Shown here: in pieces, positions 1 to 5,029 of the stretch
Position numbering within the stretch: the first letter of the stretch is position 1
Layout of the letters: the number at the start of each line of letters is the position of its first letter
Source: JBELHO01 sp042091375
Lineage (GTDB): Bacteria > Pseudomonadota > Gammaproteobacteria > Enterobacterales > Alteromonadaceae
Direction: 5' to 3'
DNA: 9,477 nucleotides
Assembly: GCA_042091375.1 (NCBI GenBank)
Contig: JBELHO010000083.1
Location: 1 to 9,477, forward strand
Program-made: the position numbers and the translations under genes
Notes under the pieces: generated by a model
Told to the model about the DNA's origin: nothing
Seen by the model: only the letters and a program-made list of their open reading frames with translations
The model's database searches: none

Positions 1-2
1 CT

Positions 3-67
3 GTGCCTACAGGGATGTAGGTACTTAGCGTGAGCAGGACGCGGAAGCTGACCGTCCTTCCATGGAC
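3..67. repeat. Hairpin-rich intergenic repeat candidate
   Basis: Three small stem-loops follow one another. The first pairs GTGCCTACA (3-11) with TGTAGGTAC (16-24) around a GGGA loop, with one G-T wobble. The second pairs GCGT (28-31) with ACGC (39-42). The third pairs GTCC (54-57) with GGAC (64-67) and contains the palindrome TCCATGGA. No reading frame explains the sequence, and it sits just beyond the rpmBG terminator. This dense, short, GC-richer structure resembles dispersed REP-like intergenic repeats of Alteromonadales genomes. The repeat nature is inferred, because only one copy is in the window and the left edge may be cut off. Confidence 0.5.
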
Positions 68-71
68 ATAA

Positions 72-96
72 AAAAACCCAGCAGTGCTGGGTTTTT
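72..96. terminator. Bidirectional intrinsic terminator after rpmG
   Basis: An almost perfect inverted repeat: AAAAACCCAGC (72-82) pairs with GCTGGGTTTTT (86-96) around a three-base loop. The GC-rich core is flanked by an A tract on one side and a T tract on the other, so it can terminate from either direction. It lies 30 bases beyond the rpmG stop and is the natural end of the rpmB-rpmG transcript. It may also serve a gene arriving from the left of the window. Confidence 0.85.
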
Positions 97-125
97 AATT
101 GTTGAAACTAATAAGCATATTTCTA

Positions 126-281
126 TTACTTAATTTTAGCTTCTTTGTACATAACGTGCTGACGAATACGAGGATCAAACTTTTTGATCTCCATCTTTTC
201 AGGCATAGTCTTTTTATTCTTATCAGTAGTATAAAAATGACCAGTACCAGCACTAGAAACTAAACGAATTTTATCACGCAT
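126..281 (-). CDS. rpmG: 50S ribosomal protein L33
   Basis: Encodes a 51-residue L33, a small protein of the large ribosomal subunit near the tRNA exit site. The segments LVSSAGTGHFYTT and KKFDPRIRQHV, and the end YKEAKIK, match the E. coli protein almost residue for residue. There are no cysteines, so this is the zinc-free (C-minus) form. The frame is too short for common ORF cutoffs. The ATG at 281 is preceded by AAGGA, which overlaps the rpmB stop codon, and an in-frame TAA lies just upstream, so the start is secure. It is four residues shorter than E. coli L33 at the N-terminus. Only nine bases separate it from rpmB, so the two are co-transcribed. Confidence 0.95.
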   Translation of the reverse strand: MRDKIRLVSSAGTGHFYTTDKNKKTMPEKMEIKKFDPRIRQHVMYKEAKIK

Positions 282-290
282 AACGGTTCC

Positions 291-527
291 TTAAACTTTT
301 TCGCCACGGGCACGGATATCACTTAATACCGCATCAATGCCTTTTTTATCGATAACACGCATTCCTTTCGGAGTTAAACGCAATTTAACGAAACTATTTT
401 CACTTTCAACCCAAAAACGGTGGGTTTGAAGATTTGGTAAAAAACGACGACGTGTCGAATTTCTCGCTTTTGAACGGTTGTTTCCAACCATTGGCTTTTT
501 GCCTGTTACTTGGCAAACTTTAGACAT
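291..527 (-). CDS. rpmB: 50S ribosomal protein L28
   Basis: A 78-residue basic protein, the same length as E. coli L28. It begins with the family hallmark MSKVCQVTGKKPMVGNN, continues with the basic stretch SKARNSTRRRFLPNLQTHRFWVE, and ends in the usual helical tail ending IRARGEKV. It is a component of the 50S subunit. The ATG at 527 has a good ribosome binding site, GGAG (minus strand of 535-538), seven bases upstream. It is the first gene of the rpmB-rpmG operon. In E. coli radC lies immediately upstream of rpmB; here three accessory genes separate them. Confidence 0.97.
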   Translation of the reverse strand: MSKVCQVTGKKPMVGNNRSKARNSTRRRFLPNLQTHRFWVESENSFVKLRLTPKGMRVIDKKGIDAVLSDIRARGEKV

Positions 528-635
528 ATGAGTACTCCAAAATTAATTTCAGCTCGAGCTTTGTTTCCGCAAGACCGTCGCCTTGGGATCCTGAAAAAGG
601 TGGCATATTATAGAGAAACTGCAAAACGAAATCTA
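528..635 (-). promoter_or_regulatory. rpmBG promoter and structured leader
   Basis: Read on the minus strand, a perfect -10 box TATAAT lies at 612-607. The best -35 at 17 bases is the weak TAGATT (635-630), which keeps three of six consensus bases. Transcription would start near 600 and give a leader of about 73 bases. The leader contains a hairpin in which CAAGGC pairs with GTCTTG around a four-base loop (585-570). It also contains an eight-base palindrome GAGTACTC (530-537) that overlaps the rpmB Shine-Dalgarno sequence. The -10 box is clear; the leader structures are visible, but any control role is inference. Confidence 0.6.
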
Positions 636-765
636 GCATTTATGTAAAATAGCCTAAAAACAAGTAGTTATTATATATAAATCAACAGTTTAAAAATTAA
701 GCTAACAGTAAAAAAACAATGATTTTTATCGATCACTCATTAAATCTGCCATTCATTTAGTCAAA

Positions 766-1161
766 TCAACCGATATCAGAGGTAAAGAGCCGACTCAGTT
801 TTTCTCTTTGATCTTTGTGACAAAGCTCATCGATGAGGATGCGAATAATATGTGATTTTGCTAAATTACTCTTAGTCGCTAAATCTTGTAACTGCATGAT
901 CGCTTCTTCACTTAAAGTGAAGGTGGCATGCCGAAAAGGCTTACCTTTAGACTGGGATTTCTTTTTACTGTGCTTTTGCTGTTCAAATTGTTGGGTTGCG
1001 GCTATAGCTTGGGTTAAATCCAAGGTTTGCTGTTCACCGCTTTTAACAATTTGAGGGTGGCCTTTGGCATAGTTCTCGGCATCAGCGATGAACTCATCAA
1101 CAGTGAAGTTTTTTTGCTTAACGCTTGCTTTAGTTGATTTTTTTAAATCAGTTAAACTCAT
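766..1161 (-). CDS. Ribbon-helix-helix partition partner of ParA
   Basis: A 131-residue protein with a lysine-rich N-terminus, a conserved-looking FTVDEFIADAENYAKG segment (19-34), a basic glutamine/lysine linker (about 57-74) and a C-terminal RHH fold. In the RHH, the beta strand is RHATFTL (77-83), helix one is EEAIMQLQDLATKS, the turn is NLAKSH and helix two is IIRILIDEL (105-113). The strand side chains would contact DNA as a dimer. The start overlaps the end of the parA gene by 14 bases with no Shine-Dalgarno in front, which points to translational coupling. In type Ib partition cassettes such as ParF-ParG, this small RHH protein binds the centromere, represses the operon and stimulates the ATPase through its basic N-terminal tail. 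I infer the same job here. Relatives are sometimes labelled RepA, but no replication domain is visible. Confidence 0.75.
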   Translation of the reverse strand: MSLTDLKKSTKASVKQKNFTVDEFIADAENYAKGHPQIVKSGEQQTLDLTQAIAATQQFEQQKHSKKKSQSKGKPFRHATFTLSEEAIMQLQDLATKSNLAKSHIIRILIDELCHKDQREKLSRLFTSDIG

Positions 1162-1816
1162 GGGAGTTGTCCGCTTTCATTGCTAATAATTCTTCAGCTA
1201 TTGCGGTCATCTCAATAGCCGCTTTGCCCTCGGGATCTATTTCTAATACCGACGAGCCCTGCTCTTCACTGTCATCGTATATGTTGCGATTATAAGTCAC
1301 CGCATCTAATACATTAATGCCAAAAGAGCGACACACTTCTTTGGCTTCCAAAATACGATTGACTTGATTGGGCAAAGCAGGACATTGGGTGATCACAAAA
1401 GAAGCTAACATTTTAGGATTGACCATCTTGCAGGTACTCAGCATATCTTCCATATGAGGCACGGTTTTTAAATCGCGGCGTTTTGGTCGCAACGGGATCA
1501 CCACGTGCTCAGCAACCGACATAGCAGCGCGCAATGCCAAGTTGTCTTGACCACCACAATCAACCACCACATAGTCATAATGCTGATTTAAACTCAATAA
1601 ATCATTGCGAATTTTACCGTAGAGTTGAATACAATTAATTGATGTTAAACTCGGATCAGTATTTCTTGCTTGGATCCAATCAGAAGTAGTGCGCTGTGGA
1701 TCACAATCAACCATCAACACAATAGCTTGTTTGTCTCTAGCCAAATACACTGCTAAATTTTGTGCCAAGCAACTTTTACCACTGCCGCCTTTTTCACCAC
1801 CCACTAAAATCATCAT
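1148..1816 (-). CDS. Small ParA/MinD-family ATPase, type Ib
   Basis: A 222-residue P-loop ATPase with every ParA landmark. It has the deviant Walker A KGGSGKS (9-15, with signature Lys9 and P-loop Lys14), Walker A-prime VDCDPQRT (36-43), Walker B VVVDCGG (83-89, Asp86), and the switch-like IPLRPKRRD (107-115). It lacks the N-terminal DNA-binding domain of type Ia ParA, and its length suits type Ib. Such proteins dimerise on ATP, coat the nucleoid and move or space a cargo. The ATG at 1816 lies nine bases after GAGGA; a second ATG follows directly. It overlaps its RHH partner by 14 bases. The chromosomal setting means the cargo is unknown. MipZ or an orphan cluster-positioning ParA are alternatives, but the RHH partner argues for a partition-type pair. 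Confidence 0.88.
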   Translation of the reverse strand: MMILVGGEKGGSGKSCLAQNLAVYLARDKQAIVLMVDCDPQRTTSDWIQARNTDPSLTSINCIQLYGKIRNDLLSLNQHYDYVVVDCGGQDNLALRAAMSVAEHVVIPLRPKRRDLKTVPHMEDMLSTCKMVNPKMLASFVITQCPALPNQVNRILEAKEVCRSFGINVLDAVTYNRNIYDDSEEQGSSVLEIDPEGKAAIEMTAIAEELLAMKADNSHEFN

Positions 1817-1830
1817 ACCAGATATTCCTC

Positions 1831-1869
1831 AACTACTACTTAAGTACTATTGCACAACTAAAAACTAAA
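1831..1869. promoter_or_regulatory. ACTA-box cluster, candidate parA operator
   Basis: In the 62-base gap upstream of parA there are five ACTA tetramers on the plus strand, starting at 1832, 1835, 1846, 1857 and 1864. The last two lie in an exact tandem heptamer, AACTAAA twice (1856-1869). A perfect ten-base palindrome, TACTTAAGTA, is centred at 1841/1842. ParG-type RHH proteins are known to bind short tetramer boxes spaced by AT-rich DNA at their operator. The same sort of array in the same place suggests autoregulation, possibly with a centromere role. The repeats are directly visible; their function is inferred. A possible extended -10, TGC-AATAGT on the minus strand, lies within the array. 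Confidence 0.5.
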
Positions 1870-1878
1870 GCACCGCAT

Positions 1879-2208
1879 TTACTGTGTATTTAACCGCAAG
1901 GCAATTTCAAAGCAACCATTTGCTTTTGATATTTGCCGGATCACTTGTCCTAACAGGATTTGGCTATTTTTATTGGCTGCTTGAAAGCACACTTCAACCT
2001 GAGTATTTAAAGGTATAGGCTGATCACAGGCTAACTTCAAGCCGCCTTTAGAAAAATCTAAACAAGCAATGCGCTGAGTTATACGCTGCCCCGACTCATT
2101 TTGCCATGAAACATCAATCAACTCCTCTTCCATGTCTAAACGAAAAAACTTCCTGCGTTCATTATCGTCTTGTTGGTTTTGTTGGTTGTATTGCTGATTG
2201 TCAGTCAT
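1879..2208 (-). CDS. Single-domain PilZ protein, c-di-GMP receptor
   Basis: A 109-residue cytoplasmic protein consisting of a Gln/Asn-rich N-terminal tail (1-16) and one PilZ domain. Both nucleotide-binding motifs are intact: RKFFR (19-23, the RxxxR motif) and DFSKGG (51-56, the DxSxxG motif). It should therefore bind cyclic di-GMP and pass the signal to a partner, as stand-alone PilZ proteins do in control of motility, adhesion or polysaccharide production. No output domain is fused. AAGGA lies seven bases before the ATG at 2208. It is on the same strand as radC upstream and the parA pair downstream, 62 bases before parA, so a shared transcript is possible. The partner and process cannot be read from the sequence. 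Confidence 0.88.
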   Translation of the reverse strand: MTDNQQYNQQNQQDDNERRKFFRLDMEEELIDVSWQNESGQRITQRIACLDFSKGGLKLACDQPIPLNTQVEVCFQAANKNSQILLGQVIRQISKANGCFEIALRLNTQ

Positions 2209-2303
2209 CTGTCAATCCTTAAGACTTTTTATTGCACACAACAGTAAACTACCCAGCATATGCTCTGGATGCAACTTTTTATTTCCGTTAACACTCGTCG
2301 CTA

Positions 2304-2978
2304 TTAAGACATCAGGCCATGCTCAGCAAAAGAAAAGCAACGATGCTCGGCAATGATCATATGATCCAATACTTTAACATCAATTAATGCCAATGCCTTG
2401 ATCAATAACTGGGTGATCTGCTTATCAGCAATACTTGCTTTAGCAACCCCTGATGGGTGATTGTGGGTCAGAATAATTGCCGTAGCCTGATTTTTTATCA
2501 CCGCCTCAATGACAACTCGCGGGTATACAGTCGCAGCATTAATGGTACCGTGAAACAAGCGTTGAAACGCCAACACCTTGTGTTGCGTGTCTAAAAACAA
2601 CACAGCAAATACCTCGCGTTTTTCACCGCGCAATTCCGCCAATAAAAAGTTTTTACTATCCATCGATGAGGTTAAACTGGGTCTGTGTTGTAATTCTTCC
2701 TGTAAATAGCGTTTAGCCATTTCTAAACAGGCTTGTAATTGCACATATTTTGCAACACCAAGGCCGTGACCTTGGCAAAACTCTGTTAAAGAAGCACTAT
2801 AAATAGCTGAAATACTGCCAAAGTCAGCGAGCAACTGCCTAGCTAAGTCAACCACATGGCAACCTTTGACGCCAGTTCGTAAAAAAATAGCCAACAATTC
2901 TGCGTCACTTAAATGACTTGCTCCCTGATTGAGCAGTTTTTCACGAGGTTTTTCATCATCAGGCCAATCTTTTAACAT
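2304..2978 (-). CDS. radC: RadC family JAB/MPN domain protein
   Basis: A 224-residue protein, close to the 222 of E. coli RadC (YicR). The N-terminal helical part (about 11-90) carries the conserved PREKLL, LSDAELLAIFLRTG and GHGLGVAKYVQL (helix-hairpin-helix-like) segments. The C-terminal half is a JAMM/MPN+ fold with metal-ligand motif HNHPSG (172-177) and Asp185, plus a likely catalytic Glu at 122. This predicts a zinc-dependent hydrolase, but the substrate is unknown. The old DNA-repair role is doubtful, because the E. coli radC102 phenotype was traced to recG. AAGGA lies seven bases before the ATG. The gene is divergent from coaBC, as in E. coli. Its usual downstream neighbour rpmB is displaced by the PilZ/ParA/RHH genes. 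Confidence 0.95.
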   Translation of the reverse strand: MLKDWPDDEKPREKLLNQGASHLSDAELLAIFLRTGVKGCHVVDLARQLLADFGSISAIYSASLTEFCQGHGLGVAKYVQLQACLEMAKRYLQEELQHRPSLTSSMDSKNFLLAELRGEKREVFAVLFLDTQHKVLAFQRLFHGTINAATVYPRVVIEAVIKNQATAIILTHNHPSGVAKASIADKQITQLLIKALALIDVKVLDHMIIAEHRCFSFAEHGLMS

Positions 2979-3009
2979 AAATGCTTCCTTGCAATGGCAT
3001 GTTCTTCAA

Positions 3010-3035
3010 TGGCAATTAATGCTATCTTATTGCCA
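3010..3035. promoter_or_regulatory. Inverted repeat in radC–coaBC divergent gap
   Basis: A perfect seven-base inverted repeat, TGGCAAT (3010-3016) and ATTGCCA (3029-3035), has a 12-base spacer. The half-sites are centred 19 bases apart, about two helical turns, which suits a dimeric regulator. A further CAATGGCA lies just to the left (2992-2999), directly repeating the left half. The repeat lies midway between two divergent starts, so it could act on either gene. The TTGCCA at 3030-3035 also resembles a -35 box, but I see no good -10 at the right distance for coaBC. An operator role is inferred. Confidence 0.35.
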
Positions 3036-3067
3036 AGTTCAGTAATTACTATTAAGACTAGCAGGTT

Positions 3068-4276
3068 ATGCAGATCCTTCAGGGAAAAAACATCGTACTC
3101 GGTATTACTGGCGGAATTGCCGCCTATAAAACACCTGAATTAGTGCGCCGACTTAAAGATCAAGGTGCTGATATTCGAGTGGTAATGACATCGGGTGCAA
3201 AACAATTCATTACCCCGTTAACACTGCAAGCGGTATCGGGCAATGAAGTCGCGGATAGCCTGTTAGATCCGCAAGCCGAACTGGCAATGGGTCATATTGA
3301 GCTGGCCAAGTGGGCAGACTTGATTGTCATCGCTCCAGCCAGTGCCAATGCCATTGCTGCGTTATCGGTAGGAATGGCCCATGACTTATTAACCACGATA
3401 TGCTTAGCAACTTCTGCCCCAATCGCATTTGCTCCGGCAATGAATCAGCAAATGTGGCATGCTGCTATTACCCGTGAAAACACTGACCGCTTGCAAGCAA
3501 GAGGCTACCATATGTGGGGGCCAGGTGCTGGTGTGCAAGCATGTGGTGACGTTGGTCTTGGCCGCATGTTAGAAGTTGAACAATTAGTTACTCAGGTGTG
3601 CCAGTTTTATCAACAACAAACACTTGCCGGTCAACATTGGGTGATCACTGCTGGCCCAACGCGAGAAGCCATTGATCCAGTGCGCTATATTTCAAATCAC
3701 AGCTCAGGAAAAATGGGTTATGCCATTGCTAAGGCCGCGCAAGTTGCTGGCGCAAAGGTGACGTTAATTTCAGGGCCAGTGCAATTGAGTGCCCCCGCTC
3801 AAGTACACACTATCTCAGTCAATAGCGCTGAGCAAATGCATCAACACAGCATTAGTCAAGCAGACAATGCCGATGTGTTTATTGCCTGTGCCGCAGTAGC
3901 CGACTACCGTGTCGATCACATTGCCGAGCACAAAATCAAAAAAACCGCTAATCACATGCAAATTAATCTAGTGAAAAATCCTGATATCGTTGCCGATGTT
4001 GCCGCATTAACCAATAAGCCATTCACGGTAGGGTTTGCCGCCGAGAGCCAAGATCTAGAAAAATATGCCCGAGGCAAATTAACAAGCAAAAACTTAGACT
4101 TAATCGCTGCCAACAATATTGCTATTGAAAATCAAGGTTTTAATAGTGATGATAATGCCTTAAGTGTATATAGCAGCGAGCAAGTGGTCGAGCTTGAGTT
4201 AGCCAGTAAAAGTCAATTAGCTAGGCAACTGGTGACTTTAATTAGTGAGCAAGTCAAGCTTAAATCAGCCCAATAG
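3068..4276 (+). CDS. coaBC: CoaBC: PPC synthetase / PPC decarboxylase
   Basis: A 402-residue bifunctional enzyme of coenzyme A synthesis (E. coli CoaBC has 406). The CoaB half joins cysteine to 4'-phosphopantothenate using CTP; the CoaC half, an FMN flavoprotein, decarboxylates the product to 4'-phosphopantetheine. In the CoaC part (1-180) are the FMN-binding GITGGIAAYK, the catalytic His76 in GHIELAKWAD, the PAMNQQM motif (Asn126) and the flap Cys159 in QACGDVGLGRM. In the CoaB part are TAGPTREAIDPVRYISNHSSGKMG with Asn210, AAVADYR, and a KIKK segment near residue 290. All key residues are kept. It starts at ATG 3068, behind a weak AGG. Downstream comes slmA, 105 bases away; dut, which follows coaBC in E. 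coli, is absent. A short palindrome AAGTAATTACTT (4278-4289) after the stop is too weak to call a terminator. Confidence 0.97.
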   Translation: MQILQGKNIVLGITGGIAAYKTPELVRRLKDQGADIRVVMTSGAKQFITPLTLQAVSGNEVADSLLDPQAELAMGHIELAKWADLIVIAPASANAIAALSVGMAHDLLTTICLATSAPIAFAPAMNQQMWHAAITRENTDRLQARGYHMWGPGAGVQACGDVGLGRMLEVEQLVTQVCQFYQQQTLAGQHWVITAGPTREAIDPVRYISNHSSGKMGYAIAKAAQVAGAKVTLISGPVQLSAPAQVHTISVNSAEQMHQHSISQADNADVFIACAAVADYRVDHIAEHKIKKTANHMQINLVKNPDIVADVAALTNKPFTVGFAAESQDLEKYARGKLTSKNLDLIAANNIAIENQGFNSDDNALSVYSSEQVVELELASKSQLARQLVTLISEQVKLKSAQ

Positions 4277-4330
4277 TAAGTAATTACTTTTAATTTGTTG
4301 TCTACCAATGCTAGGCTATTGCTTTACAAA

Positions 4331-4359
4331 TTAACAAAAAGTTACAATTAACTGATAAT
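4331..4359 (+). promoter_or_regulatory. slmA sigma-70 promoter
   Basis: TTAACA (4331-4336) and GATAAT (4354-4359) each match the sigma-70 consensus at five of six positions and are separated by exactly 17 bases. Transcription would start near 4366, some 16 bases before the slmA ATG at 4382, giving a short leader with a modest GAGAATGAG ribosome site. This suggests slmA has its own promoter and need not depend on read-through from coaBC. Confidence 0.65.
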
Positions 4360-4381
4360 AATAACAACCGAGAATGAGTGC

Positions 4382-4966
4382 ATGCCCGTCAACGCCAAAC
4401 CCAATCGCAAACAACACATTTTAGAATGTTTAGCCCTTATGCTGCAAAACAGTGGTGGTGAACGTATCACAACCGCAAAATTAGCGGCTCAAGTCGGTGT
4501 ATCAGAAGCCGCTTTGTATCGTCACTTTCCCTCTAAAGCAAGAATGTATGAGGGTTTGATTGAGTTTATTGAAGAGTCAATTTTTTCGCGCATTAACCTG
4601 ATTTTGGCGGATCACAAAGAGTCGTTAATTCGCTGTCATCATATTTTGCACGTGTTATTGGGTTTTGCTGAGAAAAATCCTGGAATGTGTCGACTTTTAT
4701 CTGGTGATGCGTTGATGGGCGAAAACGAACGTTTACGCACCCGGGTAAACCAATTTTTTGAAAAGTTAGAATCGCAATTTAAACAAGTTTTACGAGAGCG
4801 AAAGTTGCGTGAAGGCAAAAGCTTCGCTGTAAATGAGCAAGCATTAGCTAACCTATTAACTGCTTTCGCCGAGGGTAAAATTAACCAATATGTGAGATCG
4901 GGTTTTGCAAAAAAACCCAGTGTTCACTTTAATGAACAATGGCAATTTTTAATGGCCAATAGTTAA
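4382..4966 (+). CDS. slmA: Nucleoid occlusion factor SlmA
   Basis: A 194-residue TetR-family protein, four residues shorter than E. coli SlmA and clearly orthologous. It carries the N-terminal helix-turn-helix (about 28-56) with ITTAKLAAQVGVSEAALYRHFPSKARMYEGLIEFIE, followed by a helical regulatory domain with RINLIL, LLGFAEKNPG and QFKQVLRERKLREG. SlmA does not act as a metabolite-sensing repressor. Bound to palindromic sites spread over the chromosome, it contacts the FtsZ C-terminal tail and breaks down FtsZ polymers over the nucleoid. The gene lies between coaBC and pepD; in E. coli the order is coaBC-dut-slmA. It appears to have its own promoter. Confidence 0.96.
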   Translation: MPVNAKPNRKQHILECLALMLQNSGGERITTAKLAAQVGVSEAALYRHFPSKARMYEGLIEFIEESIFSRINLILADHKESLIRCHHILHVLLGFAEKNPGMCRLLSGDALMGENERLRTRVNQFFEKLESQFKQVLRERKLREGKSFAVNEQALANLLTAFAEGKINQYVRSGFAKKPSVHFNEQWQFLMANS

Positions 4967-4974
4967 CGACTCAG

Positions 4975-4999
4975 CGACTAAACTTTCAGTCGTTTGGTT
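4975..4999 (+). terminator. Weak stem-loop after slmA
   Basis: CGACT (4975-4979) pairs with AGTCG (4988-4992) around an eight-base loop, followed by TTTGGTT. The stem is only five pairs and the T tract is broken by two Gs, so termination would be partial. It begins nine bases past the slmA stop. The 63-base gap to pepD also holds TATTAT (5010-5015), a possible -10 box, without a convincing -35. Confidence 0.3.
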
Positions 5000-5029
5000 T
5001 GATCAGCCCTATTATCGCAAGGAAAATTG

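Noticed and set aside
833..1054. 73-codon plus-strand ORF opposite the RHH gene
   Set aside because: Antisense shadow of a better-supported gene; cysteine-rich composition with no family and no ribosome site.
1148..1816. ParA called as MipZ, BcsQ or a plasmid replication protein
   Set aside because: Size and the overlapping RHH partner fit type Ib ParA better; no cellulose, division-plane or rep genes are nearby.
4278..4289. AAGTAATTACTT palindrome after coaBC as terminator
   Set aside because: Four AT-rich pairs without a proper T tract are too weak to terminate transcription.
5027..5029. TTG as the pepD start
   Set aside because: Only three bases from AAGGA; GTG 5030 gives normal spacing and the exact E. 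coli length.
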